Below are positions 24,944 through 35,415 of a stretch of 64,000 bases of DNA, one piece after another. This DNA is from Chloridium humicola (Eukaryota > Ascomycota > Sordariomycetes > Chaetosphaeriales > Chaetosphaeriaceae). The notes beneath the pieces were generated by a model that was given only the letters and a program-made list of their open reading frames with translations, was not told where the DNA came from and did no database searches. The first letter of the stretch is position 1. Each line of letters opens with the position of its first letter. The position numbers were made by a program, and so were the translations under genes. The stretch is taken from contig JAPDFF010000103.1 in the NCBI GenBank assembly GCA_027569505.1, forward strand, positions 1 through 64,000. Direction: 5' to 3'.

Positions 24944-26198
24944 ATGCCTCCGAAACGCATGTCACCTCCCTCGGATTCCAGCAGTGAGATGGCAGAAGTG
25001 CCCGTGAAAAGGGTAAGCTGACCGCAAGTGTTCATACTTCCCTCCCTGTCAGCAGTCTGCTAACGCGCTTCTCCACCACACTTAGACACATCGAACCCAC
25101 GAAGAGAACCAAGAAAGAGCTTATATTGCCGCCTCGCGCCGCGCAGACCGCGACATTGAGCACCGGATCCGCTCTGCCCTGAAGGCGTCCGAATGCCGCA
25201 AGAAGCGGACCGGCCGGGGGCTCAAGATCACCCGCGAAGCCGTGTTAGGGGATGAGCAGTACGAGAGCGACGACGACGATGACGCCGCCCGCCGCCTCCG
25301 CCACCCGGCTACCAGCAACCTCTCCAACCCACTAGCAGCCAACAAGGCAGACCGCTACGCTGAAGTCGACGCCCTCTTCGCCAAGCACTTCCCCAACGTC
25401 CAGCTCACCTCCCGCTGGCAATCACATCACCAACCAAGCTACCTCCCAGCCCAGCCATTACCCCGTCTCCAAACCGCCTTCGTCCCGCGCTACCCCCCCG
25501 AACCCACCACAGCACCACAACCCGCAACCCAAGCCTCCCCCCTCCTTACCCCGCCAACTTCCTACCCCCTCCCCCCACACGACACCAACGACAACACCAA
25601 ATCCCGCTCCATGTCCCCCCTCGCCCTCGAGCAATCCCCCACCATCACCACCACAACCGCCTCCGCAAAACCAACAACCATCCCCCCTACCTTCACCCTC
25701 CCCCTCCCAGATCCCACCACCATCGCCACGGGAGGTGGTATCATCCCCTCCTACCTGCACAACACCCCCCCAAACGACGCCTACCTGTACAACACCGGAA
25801 GGACGACATCCGCCCCGCTGCTCCCACCACTAGACTTTACCGCCACCACTGCTGCTGCAGATCCCGACCCGGGCACAACAGCCTGGTATCCACCTCCACC
25901 GCCCCCTGTCACGTCTCAGAGTGCGGGATGGCACATGCGCAGTCTGTCGCTGCCGAGTTCGCTCGAGGCGTTTCACTTTGGCTCTGGTGAGGTGTATGAG
26001 CCGGCGGGGGAGATGATGGATGTGCCTCCTGCGCAGAATATCGATCTGGCTGGGTCGGTGATGGAAGATGTGGGAGATGGCCTGGCCCCTTGCCAGGTGC
26101 CGGCGGCGATGGATGGGCCTGGTGGGCCGTGGGCAGAGTGGGTGAATTTGGATGGGCCTTCTGGGGAGGGGGTTGCTGTTTTGGGGGGGAGGGCTTGA
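24944..26198 (+). CDS. Uncharacterised fungal protein with conserved basic N-terminal block
   Basis: Two exons, 24944-25012 and 25086-26198 (73-nt GT-AG intron, phase 0), give 393 residues. The intron is needed to join MPPKRMSPPSD to the block that looks conserved: about residues 25-75, ENQERAYIAASRRADRDIE followed by KKRTGRGLKITREAV and an acidic DDDDD patch. I believe this block occurs in a family of uncharacterised Pezizomycotina proteins, but I cannot name a function. The charged helical block resembles the basic part of bZIP factors, but no leucine heptads follow. The remainder is Pro/Thr-rich and probably disordered, so a nuclear regulatory role is only a guess. No membrane segment or signal peptide is seen. 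ACCATGC context supports the start. Confidence 0.7.
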
Positions 26199-28068
26199 AT
26201 AGTCAGCGGGAGGAGCTGTGGGTTGGAGTTGAAAAACTTGAGGGGGGTAAGGAAACATAAGCGGGGAAGCGGAGAAGAGGCAAAATGAGTTGAATTTGTA
26301 CTGTTATCTAGAGTTTTGAGGCGGGATGGGAAGGGACGGGAAGGGAAAGGGAACGGGGAGCAAGGCGTTTGGAATTTGGGAGGAGCATGTGTATGGATAT
26401 GTAGTGAGATAACGATCAATGAACAATAATGACAATAATGTGATGTGATTCTCTGTGATAAAAGAGTGGAAGAGGAGGCTTATTACAACTTGAGGAGAGA
26501 AGAGTACGTCATTTCGAGAAAAGAGGGGAGCGCCGAGGGCTATTTGAGTCTGCGAGTGTGCTAGGAAGAGCCAATGAATTATTGTTGTGGGCACCTTAGA
26601 TGAATCACCATCAAGATGAAACACGTCACAGAGGACGCCACTTGGGGGCTTGGAGTGTGGTAACTGAGGTGAAAGAAGATAGGTCTTCAGATGTTGCGGC
26701 ATACCTGAGGTAGCAAGCAGGCATGCTGATGGATACTTGGTATCAGCTTCTTCTTAATCTGCTGCAACTGCCCTCTTGTATTTTCTCAGACGGAGGAACA
26801 ATGGTTCTTGCTGGTAGGCTTAAGAAACTATTTTGTTATCCAACTCTTTTTAACTAAATTCTTATCCAAACAAAGGAGACCTAAACCTTAGTCTGCATGT
26901 AAACTAACAACGCCTCGTCATCGCCAATCATCCTCCACCTGTCACCGAATGTATGTTGTTCCTTGAATATGTTTAATGTCTTAATTCTGTTTCGTTGCCT
27001 TCGGCATCGCTGACTGGGGTTGATGAGGCTGGAACTCGGTGGTTAGTGTAACTGACAAGGCTATGGTCTTGGAAGAAGGACAAGAACAAAACAGGAAGGT
27101 TGTGTCCATTTATTTATCTTACATACAGTAATAACATCATTCAGCACCTGGTCCTTGGCTTTATCTGCGGAATGACAAAGGGCAGTCCTCCTGGGTCTAC
27201 CCACAGGCTTTGGGGGCTTGGTTGGGTTTCCAGTGTTGTCATAGGCTCCTCTCGCCATTTTTGATGCTAGGCAGGGTTGGATGGGGCGTTGGCAAGTCGT
27301 TGACGGGATGAGGGAGGGTTGGAACGGGGCTTTAGAATGCCTTGAAAACGGAATGTCATTGTTGAACTGAGGCGAGAATGGCGAAGAAAGGGAGGCTGGT
27401 GGCTCGGGGTAGGATCAACAACTGGGTAGTCTGAATACTTAAAGGAGGGTAGCGGTGACGGATCGGACAACTGGCGCGTGTAAGTCTGGCTCTTGTACAG
27501 TTCTGACTCCGAGGTTCAAGCGAGACTGGAGTTGCTGTTGTGGGAAAGAGAACATTTGGAACGGCATGGTGATGGCCTTGATATAGCTCCCCAACTCGCC
27601 ATCTCCTGCTGCCCTCAAGCCTGCTAGCAAAGAGACGCCCCAGGGCTGACCTTCTCAAGAATCTGCCGCCAGCTCATGACCCTACCACTTGAAATTGACG
27701 GTTGCCTTCCTCTTTGACATGGTACAGTCCCGAACTCAGCAACTTTTGCTGAGCATCGCTATCCGGCCCATGATGCCCTCGTCTTGCGGAAGGACCATCC
27801 GGTATCAGGAGTCAAAGACGCACTCGCGAGGCTTGCTGCATGAACATCACAGACTTTTTTAGACGGAAGGGAACCAACTCATCCCATAAAGATCAAAGGA
27901 CGCCGGCTGCAGTCAGGTGCAGCCGGCTAAAGGTCCAAAGAACCAAGAGTCCAAACACCAAATAAACACTGTGCAGGAACGACAGAACCAGTTGGTGAAA
28001 TCTGACATCTTTGTTCAGGGGGCATCACTCCCCGGGTATCATGCCCGCATGCTGGACGTCTACGAGAG
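26199..28068. other. Convergent intergenic region
   Basis: No gene supported between the plus-strand gene ending at 26198 and the 3' end of nop9. It is somewhat more AT-rich around 26720-27000 than the flanks. Short minus-strand frames at 27356-27658 have no domain. Confidence 0.45.
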
Positions 28069-30531
28069 CTAAGCATCGACCTCCATCTCCTCAGGTGCCT
28101 CCTCCTTGTCTTTCTTCTTCTCCTTCTTGTCCTTTTTTTCCTTCTTTTCCTTCCTCTCTGACTTGTCCTTCTTGTCCTTCTTTTCTTTCTTCTCCTTTTT
28201 CTCCTTTTTCTCCCTCTTCTCCCTCTTCTCCTTGACCTCCTCCACCACCTCCTCCTCAAAATCCACAACTTCCTCCTCCGGCTCAACAGGCTCAACAGGC
28301 ATCTCCTCCACCACCTCCCTCTTCCCCATCCCAAACTTCCCCGCCCCAGTCATCTTCCCCTTCACCCCCTCCTCAGCACCCTTCACCTTCGGCATCGCCG
28401 CCACCCTCTCCCCCTCAGGATCCGCCTCCTTCGCCCACCTAACCCAATCATGCCGTCTATGACACCACAGATCACCCCTCCACGTGCGCCAGACATTCCT
28501 CCCCAGCCAGCTCCCGCGCAGGTCCTGCTCGTAGCGCTCCAGCTGGGCCATGACGTTCTCCTTGAGATGAAACGGCACGACGGCGCGGGTGTTGTCGCCC
28601 TTGGAGGGGGCGGTGACGATGGCGTTGACCAGGGCGCTGCTGTGCTGCGAGGTGGCAAGCTTGTAGATGTTGGGGAGCATGGCGGCGACGAGGAGTTTGT
28701 GGAAGTGCGGGATTTGAGGGGGGGTGGTGAGGGCTTTGGTCAGGATGGTGGATGTGGCTGGGGAGGCAGTGGCTAGGCGGAGGAGGTGGGCGGGCGGGAG
28801 GGAGAGGAGGGATTGTTGGATGGCTTTGGAGGGTTGGCCGGGGATGGTGAGGAGGGTGGAGATGACTTGGCTGCCGTGGGAGAGGAGGGCGGTTTTGTTC
28901 TTGGCGTCGGCCGGTTGGAATTTGTTGTCGGTGGTTTTTTGTTCTGGCTCGGGCTCGTCGAGGAGGCAGAGCTTGGGAACGAGGTGCTTCCAGTTGCCGC
29001 CGCATGCTGTGGTGAGAGCTTGGAGGAGGGTGCCGAGCTCGGGGGTGGCGCCGCGGATGCTACAGCGCTCGAAGAAGGTCTTGATGACGTTGAGGCGGCC
29101 CTTTTCGACGAGTGATGGGATCTCGGGGAGGGTCTTCTCGACGGCGCTGGCGAGATCCTCCTTGCTCAGACGGTTGAGCACCTTGATGGCCGGGTAGGAA
29201 GCGATGTCGTTGCGGAGCAGGCTGTGGATACGGGGGCCGAAGATGTGGGCGTAAAGACCCTTGAAGATCTTGCCGGGGCAGCTGGTGATCAGAGTCTCGA
29301 GAAGGCGCGAGCCAATGGGGTCGTAGAGCATGCTGTTGACGAACTCGCATGCCTCTGACTTCTCATCACTGAACGAGCCCGGAGCACCAGGGACGAGCCT
29401 CTCCAAGAGGGACACCCCGCTGCTCTCCTCTTCACCCTTGCTCTCCTCCTCCTTTGCTTTGGGACCCTTCTTCGCTTTTGTGGACAAGGACAGTTCCATA
29501 TCGAGCAACAGCTGCAGGGTCGGGTTGCCGGTGGGGTGCTTGGCCAGCACGCGGAGGGCCGTCGGATCCATTGTTGCCGTCGAGTCGGTGATAATCTTCT
29601 CAATGGCGATCGAAAATGACGAAGGGACGGGCCTCGTCTGCGAGCTGAGCGCACTTGCGTTGGCTGCAGCGCCTTCGACTGTGATGTACTCCTTATTCTT
29701 TCCCTGCAGTAGCGACTTTGTCCCAGTCTGGTTGAGTGGCCTCCCTGACAGCACCAGCAGCAGGACTCTCATCGCGTGCGAGCCATACCGATCAGACAGC
29801 AAGAACGAGAGGTGCTCCTCCAGCTCGTCCAGTGTCAGAAGAAACAGCTCCTCCATCGACATCTTCATGGCCTCAGATTCCTCCTCGGGCTCCTCCACGT
29901 CCGCCTCGCCCATCTCGACATCCTTCTCAACCTCCCCGCTCAGCTCCTCCGTCACGACGGGGGCGCTTAACATAAACAACTTCTCACAGCAATGGCTCGC
30001 AAAGCGATGTGTGATCAGCGACATGAAGTGGCCTGCAAAGGCGCCGAACAAGTTCTTCTTCTGTTTAGAGTTGGACAGCAGGATCAGGCGCTCCATCAGG
30101 CGCGAGCACGACTGGCTGCTGGCGAGCTTGAGCTCCTTGCCGCGGGCCTCGCGGTAGACGCTCTGCAAAAAGATGTAGCGGTCCTCGGGCGAGGAGAAGT
30201 CGTTCAGTTCGAGCATCTCGTCGGCATGGCGGAAGTATTCCTGTTCCTGGTCGGCCAGCATGCCGAAGAACTCGCGCTCGAAGTTGCCGCCGAGAGCGCG
30301 GGGGTGGTGGCTGGGGACGCCATTGGGTTGGTCTTCGTCGTCGAAGGCAATGTAGTCGGCATTGGGGTCGATCACAAAGGGCGCGGGGTCCTCCTGTTGC
30401 TGGTAGTCCTCGTCGTGTTGTCGCTGGCGCTTCGCGGAGCGCTCTTCGTCGTCGGCAACGTCGCGGTCGCGCTTTTTGGCGCGCTTCTCGTCGCGGACCA
30501 GTTGCCGCTTGGACTTTCTGTTCTTGCCCAT
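28069..30531 (-). CDS. nop9: Nop9, pumilio-like nucleolar ribosome-biogenesis factor
   Basis: Intronless, 820 residues. Nop9 is a nucleolar PUF-like RNA-binding protein that binds 20S pre-rRNA near the D site and is needed for 18S rRNA maturation. Evidence: basic nuclear-localisation N-terminus (KNRKSKRQ, KRAKKRDRD), the family hallmark FFGMLADQEQEYFRHADEML near residues 90-110, then a long helical repeat region with PUF-type phrases such as ASSQSCSRLMERL, HRFASHCCEKL, DRYGSHAMRVLL and DPIGSRLLETL. It is longer than yeast Nop9 (666) because of an inserted acidic segment and a C-terminal lysine/glutamate-rich tail over about the last 75 residues. The start is the first Met. Telomere-like ACCCTAACCCT lies about 165 nt upstream. 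Confidence 0.93.
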   Translation of the reverse strand: MGKNRKSKRQLVRDEKRAKKRDRDVADDEERSAKRQRQHDEDYQQQEDPAPFVIDPNADYIAFDDEDQPNGVPSHHPRALGGNFEREFFGMLADQEQEYFRHADEMLELNDFSSPEDRYIFLQSVYREARGKELKLASSQSCSRLMERLILLSNSKQKKNLFGAFAGHFMSLITHRFASHCCEKLFMLSAPVVTEELSGEVEKDVEMGEADVEEPEEESEAMKMSMEELFLLTLDELEEHLSFLLSDRYGSHAMRVLLLVLSGRPLNQTGTKSLLQGKNKEYITVEGAAANASALSSQTRPVPSSFSIAIEKIITDSTATMDPTALRVLAKHPTGNPTLQLLLDMELSLSTKAKKGPKAKEEESKGEEESSGVSLLERLVPGAPGSFSDEKSEACEFVNSMLYDPIGSRLLETLITSCPGKIFKGLYAHIFGPRIHSLLRNDIASYPAIKVLNRLSKEDLASAVEKTLPEIPSLVEKGRLNVIKTFFERCSIRGATPELGTLLQALTTACGGNWKHLVPKLCLLDEPEPEQKTTDNKFQPADAKNKTALLSHGSQVISTLLTIPGQPSKAIQQSLLSLPPAHLLRLATASPATSTILTKALTTPPQIPHFHKLLVAAMLPNIYKLATSQHSSALVNAIVTAPSKGDNTRAVVPFHLKENVMAQLERYEQDLRGSWLGRNVWRTWRGDLWCHRRHDWVRWAKEADPEGERVAAMPKVKGAEEGVKGKMTGAGKFGMGKREVVEEMPVEPVEPEEEVVDFEEEVVEEVKEKREKREKKEKKEKKEKKDKKDKSERKEKKEKKDKKEKKKDKEEAPEEMEVDA

Positions 30532-31059
30532 GTTGTGTGTTGTATGTGGCCACTTGGGTGTCTTGTCGTTTGGCGGTGGTTGAGCTGTGGGAGTGTTGCT
30601 GTTGACGGAAAAAGATGGGAGAAAAATCCTTATCTTATCGGAACTTTAACCCGAACCCTCGTCTGGTCTGGATGAAGCGATGAACATGCTTGATTACCCT
30701 AACCCTCGATTCTATGCCCAACACCCTCACTTCCTGCCCACAGCCACAGCGACAGGTCGACATGGAAAATCTCAAGAGGGGATGATTGTCTTCTCACATC
30801 AGCCATAAGAAGGAACACGCTACGGACGCAGGCACCTGTGAGTGGACGGCGTCACCCATGCCAAGCCGGGCTCAGCCTTTGATGACACCCAACACCCCCC
30901 AACCCGCCAAGTGTGCCGCATGACTGGGTCAACCGACCCTCCAAGGGCAAGGTGATCGACGTGAGGGTCGAAGTTCAAATACTGCGAATCTGGACCTTCC
31001 GGACGTACTCGAGGTCTTTCTACCTTGACTGCTTACCGCTGTTGGCCGCTCACCGCACC
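30532..31059. promoter_or_regulatory. Divergent promoter between nop9 and an alpha/beta hydrolase
   Basis: A 528-bp divergent spacer. TTACCCTAACCCT at 30694-30706 matches the ACCCTAA motif bound by Tbf1-type factors, reported at ribosomal-protein and ribosome-biogenesis promoters in fungi. Its distance from the nop9 start suits control of nop9; assignment is inference. Confidence 0.45.
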
Positions 31060-32991
31060 ATGGCTGCACCCCCTCCGCCGGCTGCTGGACCAGCCAGCTT
31101 GAGCAACATACAATTCTTCGGTTCACAAATAGGAGGCCGATCTGTCATTAACTATGGCTACACCGACATGCCGTGGAAGTTGATGGCCTGGGACGTCTAC
31201 TATTTCTTCCAATACTTCTGGGCCATCCCGTATATCCTGTGGCCCATCAGCCCAGCCGACTCGGGCAAGCTGAGCGAACTCTCCTTTACCCGCGGAAACG
31301 TCTTTTGCATCTTCATGCATGTGGTGCTTTGCGTTCTGCAGCTGGGTGGGATCATGGCTCTGCCGTGCTTGGTAGTGCTCCCGGTCTGGACGGCGCTCTT
31401 GGTGGTGGCTATCTTCATCTTGGTCAACAAAGCGCTGTGCACCCTGCTCAACAGCACGCAAGTTGAGTATCATTCCGACCCGAAGTATGCGCCGGGGCTG
31501 CCAAAGCATTCCCATGAGCAGTGGATCTTCATTAACGGGGTGGCTGCTGGGTAAGTCCATGGGTAGGGGTTCATGCAAGACGGGCCAACTGATGGGTGTT
31601 AGGTCACATTGGATGCAGAGCAACCTCAACCGCCTTGCCGTTACATTCAAGCGGCCGATTCTGGGGATTCACAACAAAACGTGAGACGTTACGCTGTCTT
31701 ACTAAATCCAAATTATGCTAACCTGCGCAGCTCTGGAATCCTCTTCGATGTCGTGGAGTGTCTGATCCAGCGCAACTGGGGGTATGCCACAAAAGACGTG
31801 CGAGTCTGCTACCAGATTATTAAGCAGAAGCTGTACAACCCACAGTACTCCAAGGTCATTTTTATTCTGCACTCGCAGGGTGGCATCGAAGGCAGTCTGA
31901 TCCTTGACTGGCTTCTCCAGGAACTACCCCAGGACCTCCTCTCCAAGCTTGAGGTTTACACCTTTGGCTGTGCGGCCAACCACTTCAACAACCCGCACCG
32001 ACACATCCGTTCCCAGACCCTGGCCAAGCACAACCCACTCGCCGCATCGATAGACTCAACCAAGCTGGCCAAGAACCACCACCCTGGCACCTCCGTCCCC
32101 CAGCTTCGCAGCCCCCTACCCAAGCACAAACCCAGAGAGAGAAACACTTCAAGCTCCTTCTCCTCCTCCAGCTCATCCTCTTCCTCCATCTCCTCCTCCT
32201 CCTCCTCCAGCTCTTCCTCCGACCCAAACAACACCACCTCCAACCCCAAACCCCCTTCCCCAACACTCGCCTCCAACACCCCCAACCATCCCACCCCCGA
32301 TCATCCCACCCCAAATCAACCCACACCCCTCACCCCCACCCCTTTCACCCCAACCCCGTCCCCCATCCGCTCATCAACAACAACCCCCCACCCCTCCACC
32401 CTCTCAGGCCGCGCAATAGGGCACATCGAGCACTACGCCCACACAACCGACTTTGTCGCGCTCTGGGGCGTGTTACACTTCACCACCTCCCCCGTCGCGC
32501 CCACCTCCACCACCACCCCCGCCACCATCCCAGTAATCCCGCGGTTCATCGGCCGCGTTTTTGCGCGGACGAGTGTCAGGGGGGGACATCAGATGGTGCA
32601 GCATTATTTGGATGGGATGTTTCCGCTGCTGAGGGAGAAGGGTGGTAAGGGGGGGTTGGTGAGGGATGAGAGGGGGGTGCCGGTGGGGGTTGATGAGGAT
32701 AATGAGTTTGTGGAGAGTGAGGTTTTGGTGGGGGGTGGGACTCAAAATGAGGGGGGTGGGGAGGATGGAGAGGAAGAGGGGGTGGAGGTGCATGGGTTTA
32801 GTCCTGCTGGGGTGAGGAGGAGGGGGAGTTTGTTAGGAAAGGTTAAGAGGACTGGTAATGGAGAGGGGGTGAAGATGAAGGTCAAGGATTTGAGTCGGCT
32901 GTGGCAGTATCGGAATGGGAGGAGTCCGGAGGAGATGCCGCCAGGGCTTGAGAAAGGTGTTGATGGGGTTGTGAGGAACGCGACGATATAG
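31060..32991 (+). CDS. Membrane-anchored alpha/beta-hydrolase-like protein
   Basis: Three exons, 31060-31550, 31603-31680 and 31731-32991 (52- and 50-nt GT-AG introns, phases 2 and 2), give 609 residues. The N-terminal part has hydrophobic segments near residues 30-60 (WDVYYFFQYFWAIPYILWPI) and 80-135 that look like two to four membrane spans. The presumed catalytic region carries HSQGG at 237-241, a nucleophile elbow with Ser238 as candidate, preceded by the hydrophobic strand KVIFIL. A Ser-rich then Pro/Thr-rich low-complexity segment (about 325-415) interrupts the domain before GHIEHYAHTTDFVALWGVLHF, which may supply the acid/His part. This resembles uncharacterised fungal alpha/beta hydrolases (DUF676-like), perhaps lipases; the substrate is unknown. 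ACCATGG context decides the start, although the frame is open 147 nt further upstream. Confidence 0.75.
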
Positions 32992-33150
32992 GTTGTGATG
33001 GCGGGGATACTGGTACTCATGGTTTGAGGTGGTGCTGGCGTTCATGTGGCATTTTTATCTCAGCTTGGGCTGAAAGGGTGAAAGGGGCAAACTTACGGAC
33101 AATAGTTGAAGCAATCATCGTTTGTACACCACAATGAAAGATACCCAATC

Positions 33151-34119
33151 TCAATAATGGTCGCTCTCACTATCAGAGTAGCAAACCAACTCTCCTGTAG
33201 CCTGCCCCTCAGCCCTCAGAATCCCCCACACGGCCTTCTGCGCCCTATCAACGATCAATGTCGGCTCCAAACCCCCAATCGCATGCCCCAGATGATCAAC
33301 CCACCCCTTCCGCTCCCGATCAACCCAAACCGCCTTCAACCCAGCCGCGACCGCGCCAAGAACATCAAACGGATTCACACTCACCACCCACACCGTTTCG
33401 GGCCTCCCCTCCCTCCCAACCTTCCTCAAGAGATACTCATACGCCCTCCGATCAGGTTTATAGCACATCACATCATCGACACTCACGAATCCCTTCAAGA
33501 TCCCCGAGTAAAACTTAAGCCAATTTGTGCTGTTCACCGAGGCAGAGATCATGTCGGGCGTGCCGTTGGAAAAGACATATGCTTCCGCGGGTGGGTACCC
33601 CTTGATGATGTCAAGGGCGGTGTCGACGTCATCAAACTCTTTGAGAGAGTTGTAGGCCGCCATGACTTTTGTGATGGCGGCCGAGGAGAGGGCGAGGTTC
33701 AGCTCGGCTGCGGCGTGTTCCAGCGCGGATTGGGTGAGGGTGTTAAACGGGCGGTATGTGCCTGTGAGTGAGGGTCAGCCGGCGAAGGCGAGGGAAACAA
33801 ATGGAACAAAGACAAACAAACCCATGCTGTTGAGGCGCCATGTGTATTCCAGTTGATAGCGCCGCCAGAGGGCAGCGAGTTCTATGGCGGGTTCCTCGCC
33901 GACATGGTTGGCTAGCTCATCGGCAATTGACTCAGTTGAGAGCAGGGTGCCGTAGAGGTCGAATGCGATGATTGTTTTGGCGTTGTTATCTATGATGGGC
34001 TGGATGGGGTGGTTGGCCGGTGAGTGACTCAGTCCCGAGATGCTGGGTTGAAGTCTGCCTGCTAACAGGGCCATCCGGGTCCGGCTGGGTCTCCCGGTAA
34101 CCCAATCGGGCGGGGCCAT
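33151..34119 (-). CDS. Haloacid dehalogenase-like (HAD) hydrolase, type II
   Basis: Two exons, 33822-34119 and 33151-33761 (60-nt intron, phase 1), give 302 residues. It resembles L-2-haloacid dehalogenases of the HAD superfamily: motif I FDLYGTLL with nucleophile Asp54, motif II FSNGT, motif III lysine in CYKPDRRAYEYLL, and motif IV VSVNPFD, corresponding to the SSNPFD of classical enzymes. Fungal members have mostly unknown substrates. The first 45 residues before motif I are not conserved-looking; internal Met16 is an equally good start, so the N-terminus is uncertain. The gene is divergent from the HNH gene across 198 bp and convergent with the hydrolase to its left. Confidence 0.85.
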
Positions 34120-34317
34120 GCCATGCGGGGATCCGGCGACCGAGACGGGGCATCGCCGCCTCCCCGTGTGGGGTGCGGAGGGTTGGGGTAGTCAGGGGTA
34201 TGGGCTCGATATAAGCCCCTGACATCACCAGCTTCATCAGTCTCATCAACAGCGCTCATTTTAGCTTACGCTGAACCATCTATCACCCATTTATCTTACA
34301 CTAAATCATACCCTACC

Positions 34318-35139
34318 ATGGCGGACGAGATCCCCCCTGAACACGAGGCCAACTACGAGCAATTCCGCGACATCCTCTCCTCGTTCCTCATCGAACACCT
34401 CACCCCGATATCAAAACCCACCCCAAAAGCCAAGCGGCGCTCCAAGAAAGCCACCGCCTCACCGCCTCCCACCTCCACCACCACAGCCACATCCCCCCCA
34501 ACCGACGACGACACCATCCTTACAGCCGACGACCTCGCCGACTTCACAACCTACATCGCCACATCCACCTTCCTTGCCCTCCCCACCCCCCTCCAAACCC
34601 TAAACCACTTCATCTGGGCGGACACGCCCTCCCTGCAAGCCCTCTACACGCCCCTCCCCCTCTCCCCCGCCCGAACCGCCCCCCTCCTCCAAACGCTCGA
34701 CCCCACCATCCCCGACTCCCTCACAACCTACGGCATCACCTCCCCCACCCCCACCCTCTCAGGCCTCTCCATCCCCGAATTCTTCGCCCCCGTCCTCTCC
34801 ACCTACATCACCACTCTCACCACCCCGCCCCCACCCCCCTCCTCAACGCGGGGCAAAGTCGACGCCTGTGAGATCTGCGCACGGGACTGGATTAACCTGT
34901 CGTATCACCACCTGATCCCGCGGTTTGTTCATGCGAAAGTGGTGAAACGCGGGTGGCATAGACAGGAGGAGCTGCAGAATGTTGCGTGGTTGTGTGGTGC
35001 TTGTCATCGGTTTGTGCATAGGTTTGCGGGGCATGAGGAGTTGGCGAGGGAGTATTATACGGTGGAGAGGTTGATGGAGCAGGAGGAGGTGAGGAGGTGG
35101 GCGGAGTGGGTGGGGAGGGTGAGGTGGAAGGCTAAATGA
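34318..35139 (+). CDS. HNH-motif protein of unknown function
   Basis: Intronless, 273 residues. The C-terminal part (about 181-240) is an HNH-type zinc/nuclease fold: CEIC, then YHHLIPRFVH, then CGACHRFVH. This gives two CxxC pairs for zinc and the His-His pair expected at an HNH active site. The N-terminus has a basic Lys/Arg patch followed by a Pro/Thr-rich linker. Fungal proteins with this layout are uncharacterised; nuclease activity is a family-based inference only. It shares a 198-bp bidirectional promoter with the HAD gene. The start is the only good one, in ACCATGG context. Confidence 0.8.
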   Translation: MADEIPPEHEANYEQFRDILSSFLIEHLTPISKPTPKAKRRSKKATASPPPTSTTTATSPPTDDDTILTADDLADFTTYIATSTFLALPTPLQTLNHFIWADTPSLQALYTPLPLSPARTAPLLQTLDPTIPDSLTTYGITSPTPTLSGLSIPEFFAPVLSTYITTLTTPPPPPSSTRGKVDACEICARDWINLSYHHLIPRFVHAKVVKRGWHRQEELQNVAWLCGACHRFVHRFAGHEELAREYYTVERLMEQEEVRRWAEWVGRVRWKAK

Positions 35140-35415
35140 GGGGAGGTGGTGGATGATGGAAAGGGGGAGGGGGTTGAGGTTGGGAAGGTTGGAATGTGGG
35201 GAGGGGTTCAAGGGGGAGAGAAAGTGTGAGCAAGTTTGGGAGAAGCTGGTCAGAATTGACGATACGATACCTCTTTCATTGTCCATCATGTACATTCCAT
35301 TTCATCCAATTCCAACGCAACTGAACCCAACCCAAACTCCAAACTCCATCCAACCGTTTCAATCGTTCCCAACACGTTCCTCCTCTTTTCAACCCAAGCC
35401 CTCCTCAAAATCATT

